The notes beneath the pieces are model-generated. The model was given only the letters and a program-made list of their open reading frames with translations. It was not told the origin of the DNA and did not search any database. A DNA stretch of 60,292 nt from M55B112 sp040903745 (lineage in GTDB: Bacteria > Bacteroidota > Bacteroidia > Bacteroidales > GCA-2748055), in contig JBBDUV010000010.1 in NCBI GenBank assembly GCA_040903745.1, positions 1 to 60,292 of the forward strand, written 5' to 3'. This document shows, piece by piece, positions 1-6,750 of this stretch. The position numbers were made by a program, and so were the translations under genes. Positions within the stretch are counted from its first letter, which is position 1; each line of letters opens with the position of its first letter.

Positions 1-68
1 AAGATAACCCATTGTAATGAATTATTCACCTGACATCAAAGTGTTGAAAAGATATTTGTTTTCTTAAT

Positions 69-107
69 AACGAGATATACTACTTCCCGATAAATCTCGT
101 TTTTTTA
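69..107 (+). terminator. Rho-independent terminator of a gene left of the window
   Basis: Eight-base arms AACGAGAT (69-76) and ATCTCGTT (94-101) pair perfectly around a 17-base loop, and a T run covers 100-106. No coding sequence is seen before it, so it probably ends a plus-strand gene outside the window. Confidence 0.6.
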
Positions 108-145
108 TATATATTCGCCACAAAATTAATACAATATGAAACGAA

Positions 146-199
146 CATGATTTTTATTAATCATAAAATCATAAAAGATCATGATTAAAAAAAATCATG
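146..199. repeat. Long AT-rich inverted repeat upstream of exbB
   Basis: Nineteen-base arms at 146-164 and 181-199 are reverse complements with one mismatch, separated by 16 bases that contain further ATCAT/ATGAT words. It lacks a T run of its own, so it may be an operator or an extruding palindrome rather than a terminator. The resemblance of the ATGAT/ATCAT words to iron-regulator sites is only suggestive. Confidence 0.55.
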
Positions 200-200
200 T

Positions 201-235
201 GAGAGCGAAGCGGTTACATTCGTTCTCAAATTTTT
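201..235 (+). terminator. Terminator-like hairpin just upstream of exbB
   Basis: Arms 201-209 and 219-227 pair over nine positions (one G-T pair), followed by a T run at 231-235. It ends only 40 bases before the exbB start. It is therefore either the end of upstream transcription or a leader structure able to attenuate the operon. The 14-base palindrome TATAAAATTTTATA (258-271) sits between it and the start codon. Confidence 0.45.
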
Positions 236-274
236 AATTAACAAATGAATAGGTAATTATAAAATTTTATACGA

Positions 275-958
275 ATGAAACTATTTATAATCCTGCAAAG
301 CATGACTGCAGATTCTGCCCTGATCGAAGGAACATCACAGGAATCTTTTATTAATCTGGCAATCAAAGGTGGATGGGTCATGATTCCCATTCTTTTACTG
401 AGTTTGGTTGCTGTTTATATCTTTTTTGAGAGGTGGTTTGCCATAAAAAAAGCAGCAAACATTGATCAGAATTTTATGAACAGGATCAAGGATTACATTA
501 TGGACGGAAAGGTGGATGCAGCCAAAACACTCTGTCAGTCGACCGATAACCCGGTGGCTGCGATGATCGAGAAAGGAATTTCCCGGATCGGACGTCCGCT
601 GAATGATGTAAATGCCGCCATTGAGAATGTAGGTAGACTGGAGGTATACAAACTTGAGAGAGGACTACCAACTTTGGCAAGCGTATCAGGCGGTGCTCCG
701 ATGATCGGCTTTCTGGGAACAGTGATTGGTATGGTACAGGCATTTCACCAGATGTCGACTGCAGGCAATAACATCAACGTTGGAGAGTTGTCTGGCGGTA
801 TTTACACTGCACTTATAACCACCGTTGCTGGACTGATTGTTGGTATTATTGCTTTTTTTGCCTATAATATTCTCGTTGCAAAGGTTGACAAAGTGATTAA
901 TACGATGGAGGCCAGTTCCACAGAATTCATTGACCTGCTTAATGAACCTGCAAAATAG
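275..958 (+). CDS. exbB: MotA/TolQ/ExbB proton channel family protein
   Basis: Inner-membrane proton channel subunit. In this family, pentamers of ExbB/TolQ use the proton motive force to drive a TonB- or TolA-type arm. The 227-residue length is usual. Three hydrophobic segments are visible, near residues 32-50, 135-157 and 175-200. The second and third carry the conserved small-residue pattern (SVSGGAPMIGFLGTVIGMV; ALITTVAGLIVGIIAFF). The loop between segments 1 and 2 is charged and cytoplasmic in type. It opens a four-gene operon with two ExbD genes (8 bases downstream) and a TonB/TolA-like gene. No Shine-Dalgarno is seen, which is normal for Bacteroidota. Whether the system energises TonB-dependent receptors or envelope constriction (Tol) cannot be decided from sequence, so the symbol is by family only. 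Confidence 0.9.
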   Translation: MKLFIILQSMTADSALIEGTSQESFINLAIKGGWVMIPILLLSLVAVYIFFERWFAIKKAANIDQNFMNRIKDYIMDGKVDAAKTLCQSTDNPVAAMIEKGISRIGRPLNDVNAAIENVGRLEVYKLERGLPTLASVSGGAPMIGFLGTVIGMVQAFHQMSTAGNNINVGELSGGIYTALITTVAGLIVGIIAFFAYNILVAKVDKVINTMEASSTEFIDLLNEPAK

Positions 959-966
959 AAACAGAC

Positions 967-1359
967 ATGGCAATCAGGAATAAAAACAGGGTACTAAACA
1001 ATTTCCATATGTCGGGAATGACCGACATTGTATTCCTGTTGCTGATCTTTTTTATGCTCACCTCTACACTGATCGCTCCAAATGCAGTCAAATTATTGAT
1101 GCCGAGTCCGGGAAGAGCGCCGGTTGCAACTGAATCCAATGTGCCCACCGTAACTGTTTATAGCAATGCACGGATCACCGTTGATGGAGTAACCATCCAG
1201 GTTGATAACCTTGGCATGGTTTTGGATGCTAAACTGGCAGGACACCCTGATCCCACCGTTAAGGTGGTTACATCACCCCAGGTCTCTGTAGAAGATGCCG
1301 TTAAGGTGATGAATATCGCGGCGGACCGAAATTATACTGTTGTAATTAAACTACTCTGA
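967..1359 (+). CDS. exbD: ExbD/TolR-family biopolymer transport protein (first copy)
   Basis: Partner of the ExbB channel, with one N-terminal membrane helix and a periplasmic domain. The helix (about residues 18-38) carries the family signature MSGMTDIVFLLLIFFMLTS, including the membrane-embedded aspartate needed for proton conduction in this family. The remaining 90 residues form the periplasmic domain, ending with a short hydrophobic strand (TVVIKLL). At 130 residues it is of normal length. Its stop codon overlaps the start of the second ExbD gene by one base (TGATG), which suggests translational coupling and paired stoichiometry. Confidence 0.92.
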   Translation: MAIRNKNRVLNNFHMSGMTDIVFLLLIFFMLTSTLIAPNAVKLLMPSPGRAPVATESNVPTVTVYSNARITVDGVTIQVDNLGMVLDAKLAGHPDPTVKVVTSPQVSVEDAVKVMNIAADRNYTVVIKLL

Positions 1360-1757
1360 TGGCAATCGTTTCAAGAAATAAGAGAAGTATCAATTTTGCC
1401 ATGTCGGGAATGACAGACATTGTATTCCTGCTCCTGATATTCTTTATGCTCACAACAACACTGATTGTCCCGGCATCGAAACATGTGGATTTACCGGAAA
1501 GCAATAACCAGACACAGGCCAGTCCGGTACTGGTGCTTTCAATAGCGAATGATAAGACGATCTATATTGAGGATCAGGCATATAGCATGGGTGAATTGGA
1601 ACCCATCCTGCAGAGAATGCTCGAACCGCATGGAAACACCCCCACCATCAGGCTCAATGCCGATCGTACCCTGGTGATGGAGGAGGTTTTCTCTGTTCTC
1701 AATATCGCGAAAAGGAACCGGTACAGGGTGATACTTGGAACAAAACCGGTTAGTTAA
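1359..1757 (+). CDS. exbD: ExbD/TolR-family biopolymer transport protein (second copy)
   Basis: Second ExbD paralogue, 132 residues. Its transmembrane helix repeats that of the first copy almost residue for residue (MSGMTDIVFLLLIFFMLTT, with the conserved Asp), while the periplasmic part has diverged. Tandem ExbD pairs that may form heterodimers around one ExbB pentamer are common in Bacteroidota. It starts inside the stop of the upstream copy, so translation is probably coupled. It is followed 11 bases later by the TonB/TolA-like gene. Confidence 0.92.
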   Translation: MAIVSRNKRSINFAMSGMTDIVFLLLIFFMLTTTLIVPASKHVDLPESNNQTQASPVLVLSIANDKTIYIEDQAYSMGELEPILQRMLEPHGNTPTIRLNADRTLVMEEVFSVLNIAKRNRYRVILGTKPVS

Positions 1758-1768
1758 CTTTCTTTGTT

Positions 1769-2695
1769 ATGCGGATCAACAGAAAAGGATTAATAGGCAC
1801 CATTACCATTCACGCACTTATATTGGCGCTGCTGATACTGGGTGGGCTGACTTTCCCTGATCCGCCGCCTGAAGAAGAGGGTGTTCTCGTTAATTTCGGC
1901 ACCGATGATACCGGTTTTGGCACTGTAGAACCAATAGGAGATGAAAACAACCAGGGATCGCCGGAACCAGAAGTAGTGGAGAGTATTCCTGAAGAGGCAA
2001 CCGCAACACCACCACCGGAGCCGGTAGCTACCGAATCCAGACCTGCCGATCAGACCCAGGATGTAGAAGAGGTAGTTGTAAAGGAAGATCCGAAACCCAC
2101 AGCTGAAGAGATACGGAAACAGCAAGAGCAGGAAGAGCTTATCAAAAAGCAGCAGGAAGAGGAGCGCATCAAACAAGCAGAAGAGGAACGAATAAGAAAG
2201 GAACAGGAGGAAGAGCGGAAACGGCTTGAAGAGGAACGATTAAGGCGAGAGCAACAGGCCGACCGCCTGAACAATATGGGGAGAACCTCTTTTGGCCGTC
2301 AGGGAGTTGGTGAGCAGGAAGGATCTGAAGGCGTCACCCAAGGCTCAGGCAACCAGGGAACAGCATCCGGCACCCCCGGAGCAAGCAATTACGGAGATGG
2401 AAGCGGATTGGGCGATGGACCTGCTTATGGAGGACTGGGCAACAGAAAAGCTGTCGGCGGACTGCCACTTCCCAATGTGGACAACTGCAGCGTAACCAGC
2501 AGAATTGTCGTTACGGTAGAGATTCAGGTTGACCGGGCGGGAAATGTTGTCAGCGCCAGCGTAAAGTCAGCCGACTTTGCCGACAACTGCATATGGACCG
2601 TTGTAGTGGAAGCAGCCAGGAAAACTAAATTCACCGACGATCAAAATGCCTCCTTCCGGCAAACAGGCTGGATACGGTATACCATCGAACCCTAA
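1769..2695 (+). CDS. TonB/TolA-like energy transducer
   Basis: Periplasm-spanning arm driven by the ExbB-ExbD motor. There is one N-terminal membrane helix (about residues 9-28), then an acidic and Pro-rich stretch (30-110). Next comes a long Glu/Lys/Arg/Gln-rich segment (about 118-168) that should form a single charged helix as in TolA, then a Gly-rich linker. A C-terminal domain of about 85 residues follows (GGLPLPNVDNCSVTSRIVVTV to the end) with the alternating strand pattern of TonB/TolA C-termini. The GxG..V.V.V.VDRAGNV pattern is typical of TonB domains in this phylum, and two cysteines may pair. It shares the operon with exbB-exbD-exbD. Whether it is TonB- or Tol-type in function is open. 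Its last four bases overlap the end of the convergent TSUP gene. Confidence 0.8.
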   Translation: MRINRKGLIGTITIHALILALLILGGLTFPDPPPEEEGVLVNFGTDDTGFGTVEPIGDENNQGSPEPEVVESIPEEATATPPPEPVATESRPADQTQDVEEVVVKEDPKPTAEEIRKQQEQEELIKKQQEEERIKQAEEERIRKEQEEERKRLEEERLRREQQADRLNNMGRTSFGRQGVGEQEGSEGVTQGSGNQGTASGTPGASNYGDGSGLGDGPAYGGLGNRKAVGGLPLPNVDNCSVTSRIVVTVEIQVDRAGNVVSASVKSADFADNCIWTVVVEAARKTKFTDDQNASFRQTGWIRYTIEP

Positions 2696-3471
2696 GAGAA
2701 CAACAGCTTAACCTGTGGGATCAGCAACCTGATCGCTGCCAGCAGAATCGCTGCGAGCAGCATATACCTTAAGAATTTTGCTCCCCCTTTAACTGCTACA
2801 TGCACACCGATCCAGGCGCCCGCCATATTTCCGGCGGCAAGCAGCAGACCGAGCAACACATAATCCCAGGTGAGCAGATCATAGAATATAAATGTGAGAA
2901 GGGCAATGGGCGTATAAAGCAAGATTATAAGCACCTTTATTCCGTTGGCCTTCACGAGATCAAATCCACAGCCCAGAACCAATCCCGATAGAAGAAAGAA
3001 ACCAACCCCTGCCTGAATAAAACCTCCATAGATACCAATCAGAAAAAAGATCAGGTACTGGAGCCATTTCTTTAGGGGTGGTTGGTTACTGCGGTCCCTG
3101 ACCCAGCTGTTGGGATCGACCAAAACAACGAGAAACATGACCAGCATCACCACGCCAATGGCGGTATCCATAGCCGGTGCAGAAATATATGATGCAATAA
3201 GGGCTCCCAACAGCGATCCAATTACAGCCGGTATGCCAATCTTATAATCAACCTTCAGATCAAGCACCCCTTTTTTCCTGAACCGCCCTACCCCAATAAC
3301 ATTCTGAAGCAGAATAGCAATCCTGTTAATCGCATTCGCATTGGTGGAGGGAATGCCCAGAGGAATAATAAGCATGGGAAGTGCCAGCAGGGAGCCCCCT
3401 GCAGCGACGGTATTAATAAGGCCCGCGATACATCCAACACCCAGAACGGCCAATATCATGTACCACTCCAT
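2692..3471 (-). CDS. TSUP-family (TauE/SafE-like) membrane transporter
   Basis: A 259-residue, very hydrophobic protein with about eight predicted membrane segments in two repeats. Both halves carry the family pattern of a glycine-rich helix start (GCIAGLINTVAAGGSLLALPML near residue 18; GIYGGFIQAGVGFFLLSGLVL near residue 146). TSUP proteins export or import sulfur-containing or organic anions such as sulfite, sulfoacetate or thiosulfate. The substrate cannot be read from sequence, and no sulfur-metabolism gene is adjacent. It follows glyA on the same strand by 9 bases and is probably cotranscribed with it. It converges with the TonB-like gene with a four-base overlap and no room for a terminator. 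Confidence 0.85.
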   Translation of the reverse strand: MEWYMILAVLGVGCIAGLINTVAAGGSLLALPMLIIPLGIPSTNANAINRIAILLQNVIGVGRFRKKGVLDLKVDYKIGIPAVIGSLLGALIASYISAPAMDTAIGVVMLVMFLVVLVDPNSWVRDRSNQPPLKKWLQYLIFFLIGIYGGFIQAGVGFFLLSGLVLGCGFDLVKANGIKVLIILLYTPIALLTFIFYDLLTWDYVLLGLLLAAGNMAGAWIGVHVAVKGGAKFLRYMLLAAILLAAIRLLIPQVKLLFS

Positions 3472-3480
3472 ACGTTCCGA

Positions 3481-4758
3481 TTAGACAAACATAGGATATG
3501 CATTCATCATCTCGTTCACCTGGCTCCTCACCTTCTCAATCGCCGCTTCATTCTCAATATTGCTGATCACCTCATCAATAAAATTGACAATAGAAGGGAT
3601 CACATCGTCTTTCACTCCCCGCGTAGTGATAGCCGGGGTTCCAACACGGATCCCGCTGGTCTGGAAGGGTGATCGCGAATCGAACGGTACCATGTTCTTG
3701 TTTACCGTAATATCTGCCTTCACCAGGGTATTCTCGACCTGCTTACCGGTGATATCCGGAAATTTTGAACGTAGATCAATCAGCATCGAATGGTTATCCG
3801 TACCTCCCGAAACGACTTTGTATCCTTTGTCAATAAAGGCATCGGCCATCACGGCAGCATTCTTTATTACCTGCCCCTGGTAGGTCTTAAACGCTGGTGA
3901 AAGTGCTTCCCCAAATGCCACCGCCTTGGAAGCGATCACATGCTCCAGGGGTCCGCCCTGAATACCCGGAAAAACAGCGGAATTGATCAATGCTGACATG
4001 GTGCGGACCTCCCCCTTTTTGGTGGCTATTCCCCACGGGTTCTCAAAGTCTTTTCCCAACAGGATCACCCCACCCCGCGGACCGCGCAGTGTCTTATGGG
4101 TTGTGGTCGTTACCACATGGGCATATTTCAGGGGATTGTCAAGTAAACCAGCGGCAATAAGACCTGCAGGATGGGCCATATCGACCATAAACAAGGCACC
4201 AATCTTATCGGCAATATCGCCCATCCTGGCATAATCCCATTCACGCGAATATGCGGAAGCACCGCCAACGATCAGCTTCGGTCGCTCTTTCAATGCAAGC
4301 TCCTCCATGGCGTCATAGTCGATCAAACCCGTCTCCTCCTTCAACCCATAGCTTATTGCATTATAGAGAATACCTGAACTGTTCACAGGTGATCCGTGTG
4401 ACAGGTGTCCACCGTGTGAAAGATCCAGCCCCATGAAGGTATCGCCAGGTTTCAGGGCTGACAGGAAAACTGCCATATTTGCCTGGGCCCCCGAATGTGG
4501 CTGCACGTTGGCATACTCGGCCCCGTAAAGCTCACACAGCCTGTCAATAGCCAGCTGCTCCACCTCGTCAACCACCTCACATCCGCCATAATAACGCCTA
4601 CCGGGATATCCCTCTGCATATTTGTTGGTAAGGCAGGAGCCCATCGCACTCATAACCTGCTCACTCACAAAATTTTCAGATGCAATCAATTCAACTCCCT
4701 GCTTTTGCCGCTGGCATTCCCGGTCGATCAGACCAAATAGTTTTGTATCCGTAATCAT
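3481..4758 (-). CDS. glyA: Serine hydroxymethyltransferase
   Basis: PLP enzyme interconverting serine plus tetrahydrofolate with glycine plus 5,10-methylene-tetrahydrofolate; the main source of one-carbon units. The start chosen (ATG at 4758) gives 425 residues, the normal family length. An in-frame ATG 27 bases upstream adds nine residues unlike the family N-terminus. The PLP lysine is Lys222 in TTTTHKTLRGPRGG. IASENFVSEQV (residues 25-35), GYPGRRYYGG (50-59) and the aspartate of MVDMAHPAGL (191-200) are typical of the active site. The TSUP gene follows closely. A promoter-like box lies about 250 bases upstream, which would give a long leader containing a repeat element. Confidence 0.97.
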   Translation of the reverse strand: MITDTKLFGLIDRECQRQKQGVELIASENFVSEQVMSAMGSCLTNKYAEGYPGRRYYGGCEVVDEVEQLAIDRLCELYGAEYANVQPHSGAQANMAVFLSALKPGDTFMGLDLSHGGHLSHGSPVNSSGILYNAISYGLKEETGLIDYDAMEELALKERPKLIVGGASAYSREWDYARMGDIADKIGALFMVDMAHPAGLIAAGLLDNPLKYAHVVTTTTHKTLRGPRGGVILLGKDFENPWGIATKKGEVRTMSALINSAVFPGIQGGPLEHVIASKAVAFGEALSPAFKTYQGQVIKNAAVMADAFIDKGYKVVSGGTDNHSMLIDLRSKFPDITGKQVENTLVKADITVNKNMVPFDSRSPFQTSGIRVGTPAITTRGVKDDVIPSIVNFIDEVISNIENEAAIEKVRSQVNEMMNAYPMFV

Positions 4759-4783
4759 TGGTGTCTGTTTAAATGGTACTTGC

Positions 4784-4938
4784 AAGAAAACGTCAATAAA
4801 CTGCGTTATGCTCGCCTTTAAAATAGTGATCCCGAGAATCGGAACTCCTGCTTTTCAGTCATGCGCCACCGCCAAATCCTTCGTCATCCGCTTGCGCCCG
4901 GATGAAATCGGGGCAGGCAATGCTCTTAACGTTTTCTT
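4784..4938. repeat. 155-base element with terminal inverted repeats, dispersed-repeat family 2
   Basis: Perfect 10-base inverted ends, AAGAAAACGT (4784-4793) and ACGTTTTCTT (4929-4938), enclose 135 bases without a plausible reading frame. The left part (4787-4814, AAAACG...TTATGCTCG) recurs near 55757-55783 and, more degenerate, near 22583-22630. This suggests a small non-autonomous mobile element or a decayed intergenic repeat. It lies between the predicted glyA promoter and the glyA start, so it would be transcribed in the glyA leader. Confidence 0.5.
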
Positions 4939-5185
4939 ATCAAGCACAAAAAATATTATTATGAATTTCTCTCAGTTTACTAGTTCTTTTGAAAATGAAC
5001 TTAGCGTTTCAAAGTTAATCTTTATAAAGAAAAATAAAAGCAGCCGGCATCAGTAAATTCAAATCTGTAGAAAGTGATCGAAAGATCGGGAAGGCAGCAG
5101 CAAATAAAAGAGTAAGCTAATTTAAATTACAGATAGACCTTAATGGAAAAGGCGGGACATATAAGTTCCGCCACCTGGTGCCATT
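4939..5185. other. Intergenic region with no gene recognised
   Basis: No reading frame with family character and no RNA gene is seen. It contains the putative minus-strand glyA promoter box (5010-5017) and a weak hairpin, GGCGG (5151-5155) with CCGCC (5168-5172), without a T run. Confidence 0.4.
5010..5017 (-). promoter_or_regulatory. Putative glyA promoter -7 box (TAACTTTG)
   Basis: On the minus strand this reads TAACTTTG, an exact match to the Bacteroidota -7 consensus TAnnTTTG. No clear TTTG -33 box is found 19-20 bases upstream. Initiation about 7 bases downstream would give a glyA leader of about 245 bases. Confidence 0.45.
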
Positions 5186-5216
5186 AAAAAAGCCGGTAAC
5201 TATCATATTACCGGCT
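5186..5216 (-). terminator. Rho-independent terminator after the tRNA-Leu pair
   Basis: Nine-base perfect arms AGCCGGTAA (5191-5199) and TTACCGGCT (5208-5216) with an eight-base loop. On the minus strand they are followed by a T run (complement of 5186-5190). It lies 10 bases past the 3' end of tRNA-Leu(CAG). Confidence 0.8.
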
Positions 5217-5226
5217 TCTGTATATG

Positions 5227-5310
5227 TGCCCAGAACAGGACTCGAACCTGCACGTACTTGCGTACACTAGTCCCTGAAACTAGCGCGTCTACCAATTCCG
5301 CCATCTGGGC
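5227..5310 (-). tRNA. tRNA-Leu (anticodon CAG)
   Basis: An 84-base class II tRNA reading CUG codons. The acceptor stem GCCCAGA pairs with TCTGGGC, with discriminator base A at 5227. The anticodon stem CTAGT/ACTAG holds the loop TTCAGGG, giving CAG. The long variable arm (GTAC-GCAA-GTAC) is typical of tRNA-Leu, and the T loop is TTCGAGT. CCA is not encoded. It sits downstream of tRNA-Leu(GAG) on the same strand. Confidence 0.96.
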
Positions 5311-5351
5311 ATACATTACAATTAACTATACAATAAAAAGAACTTCAATTG

Positions 5352-5359
5352 CAAAAATA
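5352..5359 (-). promoter_or_regulatory. Putative promoter -7 box for tRNA-Leu(CAG)
   Basis: The minus strand reads TATTTTTG, matching TAnnTTTG. It lies about 42 bases upstream of the tRNA, between the two tRNA genes. TTG words occur upstream but not at the ideal spacing, so the second tRNA may instead be cotranscribed with the first. Confidence 0.4.
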
Positions 5360-5403
5360 TTGTTAAGAACAACATAAAGAACAAAAAATAGCTGCTCTTT
5401 TTG

Positions 5404-5489
5404 TGCCCAGGACAAGAATCGAACTTGCACGACCTAAATCGGTCACTAGGCCCTCAACCTAGCGCGTCTACCAGTTCCGCCACCTGGGC
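5404..5489 (-). tRNA. tRNA-Leu (anticodon GAG)
   Basis: An 86-base class II tRNA reading CUC/CUU codons. The acceptor stem GCCCAGG pairs with CCTGGGC, with discriminator A at 5404. The anticodon stem CTAGG/CCTAG holds loop TTGAGGG, giving GAG. The variable arm GACC-GATTTA-GGTC and T loop TTCGATT are regular. CCA is not encoded. Its 5' end lies only four bases after the T run of the terminator belonging to the upstream PKD gene. Confidence 0.96.
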
Positions 5490-5492
5490 TTG

Positions 5493-5524
5493 AAAAAAAA
5501 CAACCCCGAATAATTTCGGGGTTG
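5493..5524 (-). terminator. Rho-independent terminator of the PKD lipoprotein gene
   Basis: Perfect 10-base arms CAACCCCGAA (5501-5510) and TTCGGGGTTG (5515-5524) with a four-base loop. On the minus strand eight T residues follow (complement of 5493-5500). It lies directly against the tRNA-Leu(GAG) 5' end. Confidence 0.88.
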
Positions 5525-5532
5525 CAAATATA
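5525..5532 (-). promoter_or_regulatory. Putative tRNA-Leu(GAG) promoter box abutting the terminator
   Basis: The minus strand reads TATATTTG, an exact TAnnTTTG match, directly upstream of the terminator stem. Initiation would fall inside the hairpin, so a transcript starting here would lack part of the 5' arm. That could let it escape termination and run into the tRNAs. The -33 element is not clear. Confidence 0.4.
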
Positions 5533-5571
5533 TTAATTTTTTGCTCAAAGTTGTTTCTGTGAAAGATTTTT

Positions 5572-6579
5572 TTATCGCTCCCGGCTGAATTTATTCTCCT
5601 TCATCTCTCTGTATTCTGAAGATTTTTTCATGGAAACCGTCTCCTTCGCCATTGCCTTCTTCCCGATTCTGGTCATTGTCATCTTCTTCTCAGGCTCATA
5701 ATAGTCAACATAAGCAACAAAATCGTGGATAAACCCCGGCTCCAATGGCTGTGTCTCAATAAAACCAACATCCTCAGCTGCCAGTGTGTGATTATCGTGA
5801 TCCTGCTCCCACACGTCCACGTAATATCTCTGGTAGTTCAACCCTTCAAAAACACACTTACCAAGCGGTGTAGTAAAGACCTCTTCGGAGGGATTGGTTT
5901 CTGTTTCCCAGTCAGCCACCGATTCGAATAGCAATACAGATGCTCCCTCAACCGGGTACTCATCGAAATACTCCAGTACGGTGATCCGCAATGCACTGTT
6001 GATCCCCTCAATCACATGAATGGTTTTCGTGTAAGAATCCTCCTCACTCCCGTAACCAAATACATTCAGCGTTACCTCATAGGTTCCGGGGTCATCATAA
6101 CTGTATACCGGTGACTCAAGCGCTGAGGTATACCCATCACCGAATTCCCAAAGATAAGAGACGGCATCGACTGTTGTATTATAGAATTTCACCTGCTCCC
6201 CGGTAAAAACAATATCTGTCTCCACAGCTACCGGACCATTGTCGCCGGCAAGGTCAGTATAGATGGTGAAAGGCTCTTCGGGATAGACATTGATGATCGC
6301 CGTTGAAACGTCCATTCCTCTCTTCCTTCCGTATGCCTCTAACTGCACTGTAAAGGATCCTCCCGACATAAATGTATGCTTGGGATTATAAGCATTGGTA
6401 GTAGTTCCATCACTAAAATTCCATTCAAAAGATTCGGCATCCATTGAAAGATTCTCGAAATTGACCTGCTCACCTGCTATGGGATGGGCCGGTGAATAGG
6501 CAAATTTCGCAACAGGTTCTTTGGTGCAGCCCATGAATATAAGGGTGACTGCTGCTGATATGGTAATGATTCGTTTCAT
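5572..6579 (-). CDS. PKD-domain surface lipoprotein
   Basis: A 335-residue predicted lipoprotein. The signal peptide ends in a lipobox (IFMGC, Cys18). Two PKD-type immunoglobulin-like domains follow, about residues 23-100 and 115-192. Each has the hallmark strand and turn (FEWNFSDGTTTNAYNPKHTF; YLWEFGDGYTSALESPVYSY). The C-terminal part (about 195-300) looks like a further beta domain ending in a basic, Lys/Met-rich tail. PKD domains usually mediate protein or polysaccharide contacts outside the cell; no catalytic domain is visible. It is monocistronic, with its own terminator (5493-5524) and a promoter-like box at 6641-6648. Confidence 0.85.
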   Translation of the reverse strand: MKRIITISAAVTLIFMGCTKEPVAKFAYSPAHPIAGEQVNFENLSMDAESFEWNFSDGTTTNAYNPKHTFMSGGSFTVQLEAYGRKRGMDVSTAIINVYPEEPFTIYTDLAGDNGPVAVETDIVFTGEQVKFYNTTVDAVSYLWEFGDGYTSALESPVYSYDDPGTYEVTLNVFGYGSEEDSYTKTIHVIEGINSALRITVLEYFDEYPVEGASVLLFESVADWETETNPSEEVFTTPLGKCVFEGLNYQRYYVDVWEQDHDNHTLAAEDVGFIETQPLEPGFIHDFVAYVDYYEPEKKMTMTRIGKKAMAKETVSMKKSSEYREMKENKFSRER

Positions 6580-6640
6580 GATTTCCAGTATTAAAAATTT
6601 CTGATTCTTCAGGATATTAGTGAACGTTCTACAGTGCGTT

Positions 6641-6648
6641 CAAAATTA
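6641..6648 (-). promoter_or_regulatory. Putative promoter -7 box of the PKD gene
   Basis: The minus strand reads TAATTTTG, matching TAnnTTTG. A TTTG word (6671-6674 complement) lies 22 bases upstream, slightly wider than the usual 19-20. The leader would be about 55 bases. Confidence 0.45.
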
Positions 6649-6750
6649 ATCCTCTTTATCGGAATATAACCAAAATGCATGCCAAAATAGAGATATTGGA
6701 TATGTGTGGGGTTTTTTATTTCTTTACAAAAACCAACACCCATTGCTCCA

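Noticed and set aside
2050..2274. Cys/Ser-rich minus-strand reading frame
   Set aside because: It is the mirror of the Glu/Lys/Arg-rich helical stretch of the TonB/TolA-like gene, with no independent coding character.
4759..5009. Possible riboswitch in the long glyA leader
   Set aside because: I could not find a tetrahydrofolate, glycine or SAM riboswitch core, and most of the leader is the inverted-repeat-bounded element.
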